Assembly (NCBI GenBank): GCA_937888595.1
Contig: CALARK010000022.1
Coordinates: forward strand, 186,001 to 250,000
Reading direction: 5' to 3'
Length of the DNA stretch: 64,000 bases
DNA from: an uncultured Sterolibacteriaceae bacterium
GTDB taxonomy: Bacteria; Pseudomonadota; Gammaproteobacteria; Burkholderiales; Rhodocyclaceae
Below are positions 33,550 to 42,140 of this stretch, in pieces. The number at the start of each line of letters is the position of its first letter. The first letter of the stretch is position 1. The position numbers were made by a program, and so were the translations under genes. Below the pieces are notes generated by a model. The model worked only from the letters and a program-made list of their open reading frames with translations, was not told the origin of the DNA and searched no databases.

Positions 33550-34655
33550 GACGGGCGGCAACTTTTTTCATGCTGTTGTCCCTGATCGGTTTGGCCTTGG
33601 CAGATCAGAACAGCGCTTTCCACGACGGTAAGGGGTTTGGGGCAGCGAAGAATCAGGGCGTATTCGACTCGATCAACACTGGGACGGCATCAGACAAGAT
33701 ACCGGCTTATGGGGCGACCCCCGCCGAGACCCAGTACTACCAGGGCGGCAAGGGGCAACTTACCGGACCAGGCATAGGGAAGATGCAGAGCTGCGGGAGC
33801 TACACGCCAGGATCGGACAAGATTGCCAACCAGGAGTGCGAGGCCGTGAATTTCCTGGCCCGTAATCCACAAGTTCGCCCGCAGTTCAACATCACCAAGA
33901 ACGACCCGATGATCATCGGGGCCAAGAATGTGCGAAACAGTGCCGAGAGCTTCTTCCAGGCGATCGGCATTGAGGGCGGCGCCGGCAGCAGCAGCCAGTG
34001 CACGACAAGAACCGAAACGACACCGGCGCAGTACACCACGGAGACATGCTCGTCGGCCAAGGAAATTGGCACTCAGCAATGCACGATGGGACGGGTTATC
34101 AATATCGATACCGATGCCAATTTCCAGTGCGAGGAGACCATCAATGCCTATGAGTCGCTCAAATGCAGGCGCGGAAGCAGCGTGACCGTGGGCTTCGGAC
34201 TGTGCACGCCAGGCGCGTGGCTAGGTAGGGTGGCCTACGTGGATTGCAGTTGGTGTGTCGATCCGTATATGGCCATGAACATCTACTGCGGAAGCGATGG
34301 CCGTTCATACAGGGTGAATCCGTATCGTTCCTATGACGGCGTGAACCGCTACGACTACAACTGGATTGGATATCCATGGGATGGTAGCTATGGGTATTTC
34401 AATGTGGCGGTGGCGCCGGGACAGTCTGTCGTCGACTACTACGTAAGTAACCTTGGGTTTGGTTGCAACCTCTACGTCTATTACAGCGTAAGTTGCGGGA
34501 CGTCCACGTGCACTCCATCCATTCGCGGCGTGAGCTCTGGTTGCAATGCAGCCAGCGGCAACGGGACAGGCGCCCCCCTGCAACTACCGCTCACCAAGAC
34601 CATAAGCAACTGGACATCTGACCAGTGCATGGCTTTGAAGGCACGCACACAATGA
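33546..34655 (+). CDS. traN: TraN N-terminal half as a separate secreted protein
   Basis: A 369-residue protein starting at TTG overlapping the trbC stop, with signal peptide (FFMLLSLIGLALA). It is Cys-rich and matches the first part of SXT/IncHI-type TraN (AFHDGKGFG ... YYQGGKGQLTGPGIGKMQSCGSYTPG... QECEAVNFLARNP). In relatives TraN is one outer-membrane protein of ~900 residues; here the reading frame stops at 34655 and a new one begins with an ATGA overlap. The C-terminal half of this piece has unusual Tyr/Gly-rich loops (YDGVNRYDYNWIGYPWDGSYGY), a plausible receptor-contact region. Confidence 0.8.
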   Translation: MRRAATFFMLLSLIGLALADQNSAFHDGKGFGAAKNQGVFDSINTGTASDKIPAYGATPAETQYYQGGKGQLTGPGIGKMQSCGSYTPGSDKIANQECEAVNFLARNPQVRPQFNITKNDPMIIGAKNVRNSAESFFQAIGIEGGAGSSSQCTTRTETTPAQYTTETCSSAKEIGTQQCTMGRVINIDTDANFQCEETINAYESLKCRRGSSVTVGFGLCTPGAWLGRVAYVDCSWCVDPYMAMNIYCGSDGRSYRVNPYRSYDGVNRYDYNWIGYPWDGSYGYFNVAVAPGQSVVDYYVSNLGFGCNLYVYYSVSCGTSTCTPSIRGVSSGCNAASGNGTGAPLQLPLTKTISNWTSDQCMALKARTQ

Positions 34656-36256
34656 GGTCGCTGGTCGCATTCCTGTTTTTCATGTGGGCTGCAGCGGCCA
34701 GTGCGGGCGACTGCCACCTTTCCGGCTCGGTTTGCGTCGATACGTCGCCTAGCAAGAACATTTCGGGCGTCACGGTAACGTTGGCTGAGGTCGGAGGGTG
34801 CTGGGAGTATGAGGACACGTACACGTGCCTCAAACCGAATGCAGTCAATTACTGCCAGCCTTTCGTCAATGCGCAACCGCAATGCTGGCAGACTGGATCT
34901 CAGTGCAGCCAGATGGACACACTGTTCAATAGTGGCTGTATGAAATATCTGCAAACCTGGCGCTGCAACGATCCGTCGATGCCAACGCCGAGCAATACGA
35001 TCCGGCTTTCCGACACCTACACGCTGATATCGAGCAACTATGATTCTGCGCCATGCCAGTCGCTCGATAACAACACGAATTGCTCGATCGCAGAGAGCCA
35101 ATGCGTGTCGACGACACCTACATCTCCTTTGCCGCCCGGAATCAACCCTACACAAGTGGCTCCGGACGGCTGCTATCAGAAGCAGAACACCTATGCCTGT
35201 CTGACTGGACGCGCGGACTCCTCGGAATGCGATGGCTATGCCGCCAATCCGAACTGCAATCAGCAAAGCTCCACGTGCAACAACACGGTCAGCGGTCAAT
35301 GCATCCTTGAGCAAAGGACTTATCAGTGCATGTCTCAGCCCCCTAAGACGAGCACGATCACAGACTGTTCTGGGCAGCTCTTCTGCCAGAACGGCAACTG
35401 TTTCGATAAGGGATATCAGAACGACACGGATTTCGCGCGAACGATGGCTCTCATGGAAGCAGCACGTGAGGCCGGCGTATATGGAAACGAAACGTCGATC
35501 TTCAGTGGAACCGATTCTCGGTGCAAGATCAAACTATTCGGGCTTGCAAACTGCTGCAAGAAGAGCAGCGGCGGCAGCAACTTCTCGAACTCGGCATTGA
35601 TCGGTGCGGCCGTTAAGGTTGGAGGACAGGCGCTCGATGTTGGCTCGGCTTATGTCTATGATGCCCTCTATGACGCTCCTACCCTGCAGGAAGGGTTGGG
35701 GGCTATCCTCGGCGTTACGGGAGCTGACGGTCTGTTCAACCCATCGTTCAGCTTCTACGGTTTCTCCTTCCAGTTCCTACCGAGTCAGGGCTTCATCTTT
35801 ACGGGGTTTGATCCGACTTCTCTGGCCATTCAGATCGGCCTCATGATTCTCCAGGATCTAATGTCCTGTGAACAGTCAGAACAGATACTGGCGATGCGTC
35901 GTGGGCAGAACCTGTGCCACGAGATCGGAACCTATTGCTCCAAGGAGCTGAAGCTTCTCGTCGCCAAGATTTGTATCGAGCATACGAAGTCCTACTGCTG
36001 CTACAACAGTCGGCTTGCCCGCATCATCAGCGAGCAGGGCAGGGCGCAGATCGGCAAGAGCTGGGGTAGCCCAAAGAGCCCGAATTGCTCTGGCTTTACT
36101 CAAAGCGAGTTCGCGGCAATCGATTTCTCCAGGATTGATCTGTCGGAGTTCATGGGAGAAGTCATGGCGAACATCAAGATGCCCAACATCGGGACGATGA
36201 GTCAGCAGATCCAGACATCGGTCCAACAGAAGATGCAGAACTACTATCAGAGGTGA
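34652..36256 (+). CDS. traN: TraN C-terminal half with its own signal peptide
   Basis: A 534-residue protein beginning at the ATGA overlap. It has its own signal peptide (LVAFLFFMWAAAASA), so it is exported independently and is not a frameshift product. More than 30 Cys are present, including the TraN hallmark FGLANCCKK, the CSKELKLLVAKICIEHTKSYCCYNSRLARI block, and GKSWGSPKSPNCSGFT. The two parts together equal the length of an ordinary long TraN (~900 aa). Confidence 0.85.
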   Translation: MRSLVAFLFFMWAAAASAGDCHLSGSVCVDTSPSKNISGVTVTLAEVGGCWEYEDTYTCLKPNAVNYCQPFVNAQPQCWQTGSQCSQMDTLFNSGCMKYLQTWRCNDPSMPTPSNTIRLSDTYTLISSNYDSAPCQSLDNNTNCSIAESQCVSTTPTSPLPPGINPTQVAPDGCYQKQNTYACLTGRADSSECDGYAANPNCNQQSSTCNNTVSGQCILEQRTYQCMSQPPKTSTITDCSGQLFCQNGNCFDKGYQNDTDFARTMALMEAAREAGVYGNETSIFSGTDSRCKIKLFGLANCCKKSSGGSNFSNSALIGAAVKVGGQALDVGSAYVYDALYDAPTLQEGLGAILGVTGADGLFNPSFSFYGFSFQFLPSQGFIFTGFDPTSLAIQIGLMILQDLMSCEQSEQILAMRRGQNLCHEIGTYCSKELKLLVAKICIEHTKSYCCYNSRLARIISEQGRAQIGKSWGSPKSPNCSGFTQSEFAAIDFSRIDLSEFMGEVMANIKMPNIGTMSQQIQTSVQQKMQNYYQR

Positions 36257-36658
36257 GTGGTGGGATTCAGGCATATCTTGTTCGGCTCGCTTTGCTGGAT
36301 TGCTTCGCATGGAGCGGTCGCGGCAGAGTACGCAGGCATCAAACAGGCGATGCTGGAGGCGATCGACGCACCTGATGGCATAGCAAGAGGGCTCGTCGTC
36401 GGGCCGGTTGCCGAAAAATTCAGCGCGACGACTGGGTCGAGATCCCCTGTTGTGGTGGAGGTCACAACCATCACGAGCTTCAAGCAGGAAGGCTGCAAAC
36501 GCCTCAATGTTCGGTTGAAGCAAGCCAACGTGCCGACGAAGGACGGCAGAATGACTGAGTTCGGCGTCGACTATGGTATCAATTTGTGTCGTGATGGCAG
36601 CCCGCCGACCGAGGGGATAGATCTGGAGCAGGTTGGGGACGTGCTCCGCCGACGGTAA
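36257..36658 (+). CDS. secreted hypothetical protein
   Basis: A 133-residue protein with GTG start directly after traN and a signal peptide (ILFGSLCWIASHGAVAA). The mature part has two Cys (EGCKRLN, NLCRDG), likely a disulfide in the periplasm. It closes the traW operon. Not recognised; a role with TraN is suggested by position only. Confidence 0.6.
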   Translation: MVGFRHILFGSLCWIASHGAVAAEYAGIKQAMLEAIDAPDGIARGLVVGPVAEKFSATTGSRSPVVVEVTTITSFKQEGCKRLNVRLKQANVPTKDGRMTEFGVDYGINLCRDGSPPTEGIDLEQVGDVLRRR

Positions 36659-36712
36659 CCGTCTTAGTCCCGCCCGGTTTTTTCACCAGCAACTTGACCT
36701 CCGCAGAAAAGT

Positions 36713-36778
36713 AGTCAATGATTGACTTTGTATTGCTTACTAACTAGACTAAGCGCATTTGGTCAATAGTAAGCAATA
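36713..36778 (+). promoter_or_regulatory. hipBA control region with two dyads
   Basis: AGTCAAT-G-ATTGACT (36713-36727) is a perfect palindrome. TATTGCTTACTA (36731-36742) and TAGTAAGCAATA (36767-36778) form a perfect 12-bp inverted repeat with a 24-bp gap, the second arm touching the hipB ATG. These are likely HipB operators. Sequence before it (36659-36712) shows no gene. Confidence 0.7.
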
Positions 36779-37104
36779 TGCGCCGCCAGGAAGACAAATT
36801 CGTTTCCAGCGAGGTCACGGCTGCCGCCAAGCGGCTCGCGCCCGTCATCCGGACGGCCCGCCTTGCCCGCAACATGACCCAGGCGGCGGCGGCGGAGCGT
36901 GCCCGGATGTCCGCCTACACCTGGATGAAGATCGAGCGGGGCGACGTTTCCGTGAGCATGGGCGCCTGGCTTTCCGCGCTGGAATGCCTGGGGCTGCTGG
37001 ATGCGCTCGCGCTGTCCCCCGGACTGTCGGTTCAGCCGCGGGCCGAGGCGGTTCGCCTGCGCGCGCGTCCCAGCGCCGCCAAGCGCGACGCCTTTGACTT
37101 CTGA
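36778..37104 (+). CDS. hipB: HipB-like antitoxin (XRE family)
   Basis: A 108-residue HTH protein (VIRTARLARNMTQAAAAERARMSAYTWMKIERGD). It should neutralise the kinase toxin encoded 5 bp downstream and repress the operon at the dyads that lead up to its start codon. The disordered Arg/Ala-rich C-terminus is usual for antitoxins. Confidence 0.85.
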   Translation: MRRQEDKFVSSEVTAAAKRLAPVIRTARLARNMTQAAAAERARMSAYTWMKIERGDVSVSMGAWLSALECLGLLDALALSPGLSVQPRAEAVRLRARPSAAKRDAFDF

Positions 37105-37109
37105 TCGCC

Positions 37110-38387
37110 ATGAGCTGGGAAGGCTACCTCTTCATCTATCTGCCGGGTGAGCTCGAAGCCGTCCCGGCGGGCAGGCTCGTCCTCGAGGAAACGGGGCCGG
37201 ATTCCACCGCCAGCCGCTTCGGCTACGGACGCCGGTATCTGGCCCGGCCCCATGCCGTGCCGGTCGATCCGCAGAGTCTGCCGCTTTCCTGCCTGCCGGG
37301 CGACGAGGCGACCTATGAGCCGCTCCATCCGCCGCTCTTCGGAGCGGTGCGCGATGCCGCTCCTGACTTCTGGGGACGGCGCGTGATCGAGGCGCGGCTC
37401 AAGGTGCCGCCCGACTCGGTGCCCGAGTCCGTCTATCTGCTCCATGCCGGCCCCCATCGTTTCGGTGCCCTCGACTTCCGGCCGTCCATGGACAGCCCCG
37501 AAGCGGCCGGCCTCTTGCCGCCAGTTGCCCAACTGAACTACCTGATGGAGGCTGTCGAGCGCGTCGAGCAGGGCCTGCCCGTCCCCGCGCAGCTGGAGCC
37601 GATCTTCACGGGCGGCACCATGGGCGGGGCGCGGCCCAAGGCCCTGGTCATCCATCGCGGGGAGCAATACCTGGCCAAATTTCCGGCCCGGAACGACGGC
37701 TTCGACGTGCCGGTCGTGGAGCGGGCCTGCCTGGAACTCGCGCGCCGCGCGGGCCTCGATGTGCCGCCGACCGATCTCGTGAGGCTGGCGGATGGCCGCG
37801 CGGTGATGCTTATCGAGCGCTTCGACCGGAAAGCCAGGGGAGAGGGGTTCGTCCGCCGGCATGCCGTTTCCGCGCTCACCCTTTTGGCCAAGGACGAGTC
37901 CGAATCCCTGGGCGCGCGCTACGAAGAAATTTCCGAGCGTATCGGCCGCTTCGGCGTCGACGGCCAGGTGCAGGCCGACCGCAGCGAACTCTACGGCCGC
38001 ATCGCTTTCAATATCCTCGTTTCCAACGACGACGACCATCTGCGCAACCATGCCTTCGTCTGGGATGATGCCGGAAAGGGTTGGCGACTCTCGCCGCTCT
38101 ACGACGTGGTGCCGCGGCCCCAGATGGCGGCAGAACGGTATCTCCACCTGTCCGTCGGTCCCCGGGGACGGCTCGCAATGCTGGACAACCTCCTGGAGGC
38201 CCATGGCGCCTTCGGTCTGTTGAAGCGGGAAGCGGCGGCCATCATCGAACGCGTCGCCTCGGTCACGCGCGAATGGCGGGTGGTCTTCGATGAGCTCGGG
38301 GTGCCGGATGACCAGTGCGAGAAGGTGGCCTCCGCTTTCCGGCGTCCCAGGGATGTCGGGCTGGAAGCCGTCGAGAAGGTTCTGTGA
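37110..38387 (+). CDS. hipA: HipA-like kinase toxin
   Basis: A 425-residue HipA-family Ser/Thr kinase toxin. N-terminal domain with GYGRRYLARPHAVPVDP, a glycine loop TGGTMGGARPKALV, the lysine in YLAKFPA, the catalytic loop SNDDDHLRNHAF and SPLYDVVP. The E. coli homologue phosphorylates GltX and causes persistence. The loop has GGARPK where E. coli HipA has GGxQPK/SxPK, so the autophosphorylated Ser is not evident. Ends convergently 30 bp from the GNAT gene. Confidence 0.88.
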   Translation: MSWEGYLFIYLPGELEAVPAGRLVLEETGPDSTASRFGYGRRYLARPHAVPVDPQSLPLSCLPGDEATYEPLHPPLFGAVRDAAPDFWGRRVIEARLKVPPDSVPESVYLLHAGPHRFGALDFRPSMDSPEAAGLLPPVAQLNYLMEAVERVEQGLPVPAQLEPIFTGGTMGGARPKALVIHRGEQYLAKFPARNDGFDVPVVERACLELARRAGLDVPPTDLVRLADGRAVMLIERFDRKARGEGFVRRHAVSALTLLAKDESESLGARYEEISERIGRFGVDGQVQADRSELYGRIAFNILVSNDDDHLRNHAFVWDDAGKGWRLSPLYDVVPRPQMAAERYLHLSVGPRGRLAMLDNLLEAHGAFGLLKREAAAIIERVASVTREWRVVFDELGVPDDQCEKVASAFRRPRDVGLEAVEKVL

Positions 38388-38417
38388 TGCGGCCCGGGGC
38401 GCAGGGCGCATCCCCTT

Positions 38418-38921
38418 TCAGCCCAACATGGCCTTGAGGTCCTTGAGCATCAGGAACAGGTGATACGGATCGGTCGGGCTGGGCTCGAATTCCCAGGATT
38501 CGTACCAGCGCCGCGCCGCATCGTCCTTGGCATGCACCAGGAGGCAGCGAATGCCGGCGATGTCGGCGGCCTGCGCCGTGCGCAGCAGCGCATCCTTGAG
38601 CAATGCCCGGCCCAGGCCCCGCCGCTTATGTTCCTTATCCACCGCGAGCCGGGTCAGGATCATGACCGGCACCGGGTGACGCGCCAACCCCTTCATCACC
38701 CTCGACGGCGCGGCTTCCGGATCGACACTGCCGACGGCGAGGCTGTAGAAGCCAACCACCACGTCACCCTGGCAGCAGACGTAGGTCTGCGCGCTGTTGG
38801 CCTTCTGGTTGACGAGGGCGTAGCGCTGCAGGAACTGGGTCAGCGCATTCTCGCCGCAGTCGAAGGCATCGACCTGATCCGTTGCCGCGAGTTTGCGAAC
38901 GGGCGAGTAGCCACCGCTCAA
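38418..38921 (-). CDS. GNAT acetyltransferase toxin (TacT type)
   Basis: A 167-residue GNAT domain starting at a TTG that overlaps the antitoxin stop (SGGYSPVRKLAATDQVDAFDCG...). Acetyl-CoA loop: LAVDKEHKRRGLGRALLKDAL; a conserved Tyr (WYESWEFEP) follows. Paired with a DUF1778 antitoxin it fits TacAT/AtaRT modules, whose toxins acetylate charged tRNAs and stop translation. Confidence 0.88.
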   Translation of the reverse strand: MSGGYSPVRKLAATDQVDAFDCGENALTQFLQRYALVNQKANSAQTYVCCQGDVVVGFYSLAVGSVDPEAAPSRVMKGLARHPVPVMILTRLAVDKEHKRRGLGRALLKDALLRTAQAADIAGIRCLLVHAKDDAARRWYESWEFEPSPTDPYHLFLMLKDLKAMLG

Positions 38922-39196
38922 TCGAGCACTCCGGGCTCGCTCAGCAGCTTCTTCAGGCGCGGCTTGCTTTGCACCGGTTGATCCAGCGCTTCCTGGAACG
39001 CCTGCCACTGCGCATCGCTCAGCACGAACTGGCGACGATCTGCCAGCGTCTGGGCGGCAGCCGTCACGCCCGCGTCGAGCAGGAACTCGCTGACGTTCTT
39101 GTGGGACGCGCGCGCCGCTTCTTGCAGCAGTTGCTTGACCGGCGTGCTTGCGCGGACATCGATGCGTTCGGTCTTGGAAAGATTCGGGGTGCTCAT
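38918..39196 (-). CDS. DUF1778 (RHH) antitoxin
   Basis: A 92-residue antitoxin: ribbon-helix-helix N-terminus (TERIDVRASTPVKQLLQEAARASHKNVSEFLLDAG) and a C-terminal toxin-binding tail. The ATG at 39196 was chosen over an upstream in-frame start because it follows GAGGGGCC and begins the domain. Overlaps the GNAT toxin gene. Confidence 0.88.
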   Translation of the reverse strand: MSTPNLSKTERIDVRASTPVKQLLQEAARASHKNVSEFLLDAGVTAAAQTLADRRQFVLSDAQWQAFQEALDQPVQSKPRLKKLLSEPGVLD

Positions 39197-39226
39197 GGAT
39201 GGCCCCTCCTGAATTTGAATGGCTTC

Positions 39227-39256
39227 ATTATAGATGTCCGGACATTGTACTGACAA
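39227..39256 (-). promoter_or_regulatory. promoter-operator of the DUF1778/GNAT pair
   Basis: Minus strand: TTGTCA, 18 bp, TATAAT. The spacer contains the palindrome ATGTCCGGACAT (39234-39245), the likely RHH operator, so repressor binding would block the promoter. The remaining sequence to the hsp20 gene (39257-39507) shows no gene or clear sigma-32 promoter. Confidence 0.8.
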
Positions 39257-39507
39257 TCCGTGTCTTGTCTCGACTCTCAGTCATAGGCAGCCAAGTCTGT
39301 CGAGGCCCGGATTCGAGAACAAGCCGATAGCGGCGGACAGACGGGCCCCATCTTGATTTGCGCAACCAAAGCCATATTTTTCGTAAGGGAATGCTCGTCG
39401 GCTACCGGATGTGATGTGGCGCGAGCATATTTGAGGCATTGCGGCCGTTGTGTGGAAAAAATGGTTCGGCGCGGCCGTGTCCATCATTCAAGCGAAAGGA
39501 GAAAACC

Positions 39508-40086
39508 ATGAACCTTGACATGAAGAAATGGGCTCCGTGGAACTGGTTCAAGAAGGAGCAGGACGCCGAGCAGGGCGCGGGCAACGTGCCCGTGGCAAAG
39601 ACGAACGTGCCGATGAATCCGCCGTCGTCCTCGCTCGACCCCTTGCTGCAATTGCATCGCGAGGTGGATCGTCTGTTCGACGATGCGTTCCGAGGTTTCG
39701 GCGCGCGGTGGCCGCGCCTGACGCTGCCGACGGTGGCGACAGAGTGGCGCGGCTTGCTGCGCCCCGCGCTCGACATCCAGGAGTCGGACAAGCAGTACCG
39801 GATCACCCTGGAAGTGCCGGGCGTCGAGGAAAAGGACATTCAGGTCACCCTGGACGATGATGTGCTGTGGGTCCGCGGCGAGAAGCGCCAGGAACAGGAG
39901 CAAAAGGAAGGCCAGTATCACCGTGTCGAGCGCAGCTACGGCAACTTCCAGCGCGCCTTGAACCTGCCGGAAGACGCCAACCAGGACACCATCAAGGCCT
40001 CGTTCAAGAACGGCGTGCTCACCGTCACCATCGACAAGCGTGCGCAGGCTGCAGGGCAACGTGGTCGCGCTATCCCGATCAATTGA
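39508..40086 (+). CDS. hsp20: small heat-shock protein Hsp20 (island type)
   Basis: A 192-residue small heat-shock protein. The N-terminus MNLDMKKWAPWNWFKKE recalls the first sHSP of the transmissible stress-tolerance loci (LHR/tLST, TLPQC). The alpha-crystallin domain spans ~85-190 (PALDIQESDKQYRITLEVPGVEEKDI ... NGVLTVTIDK). It holds unfolding proteins for the disaggregation and folding machines. It starts the quality-control island; three genes follow on the same strand. Confidence 0.92.
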   Translation: MNLDMKKWAPWNWFKKEQDAEQGAGNVPVAKTNVPMNPPSSSLDPLLQLHREVDRLFDDAFRGFGARWPRLTLPTVATEWRGLLRPALDIQESDKQYRITLEVPGVEEKDIQVTLDDDVLWVRGEKRQEQEQKEGQYHRVERSYGNFQRALNLPEDANQDTIKASFKNGVLTVTIDKRAQAAGQRGRAIPIN

Positions 40087-40106
40087 ATTGAAATGGAGGC
40101 GACGCC

Positions 40107-40475
40107 ATGGTTTCACCCATTCTCTCCGCCATCGAAGGTAGGCAGCTGGTTCGTGACCGTCACGGCGATCTGGTCGAGATCGAGCCTTGGTCGCGTGACG
40201 TTGCGCGCTCCATCGCCGAACGGGAAGGGCTGACGCTGGACGACGATCACTATCGCGTCCTGGAGTTCCTACGCGTGTTGGCGCTGGATCAGGGCGGTCT
40301 CGCCCTGCCCGCGCACAAACTTCTGCGCATCCTTGAGCAGCAGTTCGCCGACGCGGGCGGGGGCCGCTGGCTCTACATGCTGTTTCCGGGTGGCCCCCTG
40401 CGCCAGGGCATGCGCCTTGCCGGCCTGCCCGAGCCGGACGACGTGGAGGATCCGTCGTTCGGTTCGGTGCGCTGA
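40107..40475 (+). CDS. DsrC/TusE-like protein without redox cysteines
   Basis: A 122-residue DsrC-fold protein (SRDVARSIAEREGLTLDDDHYRVLEFLR ... LYMLFPGGPLRQGMRLAGLPEPDD). DsrC and TusE carry sulfur on a conserved Cys in the C-terminal arm; here that region is GMRLAGLPEP and the whole protein has no Cys. It therefore cannot act as a sulfur carrier and belongs with DsrC-like regulatory relatives. The neighbourhood (hsp20, trxC) suggests a stress role. No Cys and a 9-residue charged tail are the oddities. Confidence 0.8.
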   Translation: MVSPILSAIEGRQLVRDRHGDLVEIEPWSRDVARSIAEREGLTLDDDHYRVLEFLRVLALDQGGLALPAHKLLRILEQQFADAGGGRWLYMLFPGGPLRQGMRLAGLPEPDDVEDPSFGSVR

Positions 40476-40526
40476 GACCTTTTAGATCGTGACGTGTTGG
40501 ACTTACGAGCCGAGGGCCAATGCAAG

Positions 40527-40964
40527 ATGACCTCTCCGCTTCACATCGCTTGCCCATATTGCGACAGCATCAACCGGGTGCCGGCCGACCGTCTGACCGA
40601 GCGGCCCAACTGCGGCCGCTGCCATCGGGCGCTGTTCGAGGGGGTGCCCGTGGCGCTCACGGGGGAGAATTTTGCCCGCCACCTCGAGCGCAGCGACCTG
40701 CCCCTGCTGGTGGACTTCTGGGCGCCCTGGTGCGGCCCCTGCAAGATGATGGCGCCGCAGTTCCAGCAGGCGGCACGCCTCCTCGAGCCGCGCGTACGCC
40801 TGGCCAAGGTCGACACCGAGGCCGAACCGGAGCTTGGCGCCCGCTACGGGATTCGCAGCATTCCAACCTTGGTGCTATTCAGCGGTGGGCATGAACTCGC
40901 ACGGCAAAACGGTGCGATGGGCACTCAGGACATCGTGCGCTGGGCCACGGCACAGCTCGGTTGA
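40527..40964 (+). CDS. trxC: thioredoxin 2 (TrxC type)
   Basis: A 145-residue thioredoxin with an N-terminal zinc ribbon (Cys9, Cys12, Cys29, Cys32) and the active site WCGPC (Cys69, Cys72), plus the cis-Pro loop SIPTL. TrxC proteins reduce disulfides under oxidative stress, and a trx gene is a core part of the heat-resistance islands. The ATG at 40527 was chosen; an upstream TTG at 40494 adds unrelated residues. Confidence 0.9.
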   Translation: MTSPLHIACPYCDSINRVPADRLTERPNCGRCHRALFEGVPVALTGENFARHLERSDLPLLVDFWAPWCGPCKMMAPQFQQAARLLEPRVRLAKVDTEAEPELGARYGIRSIPTLVLFSGGHELARQNGAMGTQDIVRWATAQLG

Positions 40965-40976
40965 ATCATGCAGCCC

Positions 40977-41678
40977 TCAGGCTCCGGGCTGCAAGGTGAC
41001 CGCCACCTCGTGTGTGCTGTTGCCGCGGCGCACGGTCAGCGTGACCGTGTCGCCCACCTTTAAGTCGTCGAGCCGCGCCAAAAGCTTGGGCAAGGAATCC
41101 ACGGTCTTCCCTTCGACGGCGAGGATCGCGTCGCCGGGTTCGATGCCCATCGACGTCATTCGCACCCCCGTGAGCCCCGCTTTCTCAGCCGCCGAGCCCG
41201 GTGCGACACGCAGTACGAACACCCCCGCGATGCCCGTGGCGGCCACCAGACGGTGGTTGAGCGTCTCGTCGGCCTCGATGCCGAGTGCTGGACGGATGTA
41301 ACGGCCGGTTCTGATGAGCTGGGGCACGACGCGCATCACCGTATCCACCGGGACGGCGAAGCCAATCCCGGCGGAAGCACCCGAGGGACTGTAGATGGCG
41401 GTGTTGATGCCGATCAAGCGTCCGGCGGAATCGAGCAGCGGCCCGCCCGAATTGCCGGGATTGATCGAAGCATCGGTCTGGATCAGATGCTCGATCGGCG
41501 GTCCGCCCCGTTCGTTGGGCAGCGAGCGATCGAGCGCGGAAACGATACCGGCGGTCAGCGTCCAGTCGAGACCAAAGGGATTGCCGATGGCGAACACCTT
41601 CTGGCCGACCTTGAGGTCGTGGCTGGTGCCGATGGGTACCGGTGGCGGGCGCTTGAAGCCGACACCGATCTTGAGCAC
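40977..41678 (-). pseudogene. degP: degP, 3' fragment (Ser motif and PDZ domain)
   Basis: About 233 codons of a DegP/HtrA-type periplasmic serine protease, starting inside the protease domain at VLKIGVGF. It has the catalytic Ser in NPGNSGGPLLDS and one PDZ domain near the C-terminus. The His and Asp lie in the other fragment at 48677-49126; the two ends join exactly (…SPAHDIA / VLKIGVGF…). The fragment is in frame with the truncated IS3 OrfB upstream, making a 387-codon fusion frame. An export signal is missing, so no working protease is expected. Confidence 0.92.
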
Positions 41679-42140
41679 CGTCTTGGATCGACCGCTGCGG
41701 CTGAGGTGCCAGCCCAGCAACTCGCGGCTGTAGCAATCGATCACCAGGGCCAGCGAAGCCCAGCCATCACGCCCGGTCCACACGCGGCACAGATCGGTGG
41801 CCCAGCGCTCATCGGGTGCCTTGGCCACCGATGGCAAGGCCTGGATGCGAGGCCTGAAGCCCACCGGACGCTTGCGCACCTGCCAGCCCTTGAGCTGGAA
41901 GATGCGCTGCACGGTGTTCTTGTTGAAGCCAAGCAGGTGCGCCACCGTGCGATAGCCGAACGACGGGTTCTCTTCGATCATCGCCTTGATGGGCTTGACG
42001 AAGTGATCCTGCACCTTCGGCGCTGCCTTGGTGCTGCGGTAGTACACCGTACGCCGAGGCATCTCGAACCACTGGCACAGCTTGACCAGGCTGACCTTGA
42101 ATCCGTCTTGTGCCAATCCCTGCTGAAGGCTGAGGATCAT
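41679..42140 (-). pseudogene. IS3-family transposase OrfB, 3'-truncated
   Basis: The N-terminal ~154 residues of an OrfB: HTH_21-type domain (NPSFGYRTVAHLLGFNKNTVQRIFQLKGWQ), then RWATDLCRVW (first catalytic Asp) and VIDCYSRELLGWHLSRSG (second Asp). It breaks at SRSGRSKT, where degP begins; the final Glu of DDE is absent, so the enzyme is dead. Start overlaps the OrfA stop (ATGA), the frameshift/coupling layout of IS3 elements. Confidence 0.9.

Noticed and set aside
34640..34660. Frameshift explaining the two traN parts
   Set aside because: The second part begins with its own start codon and signal peptide, and the ATGA overlap is the normal coupling form in this operon.
39352..39377. Sigma-32 promoter before the first hsp20 (CTTGATT ... 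AGCCATAT)
   Set aside because: Spacer is only 11 bp and the boxes match poorly, unlike the three promoters with 14-bp spacers.
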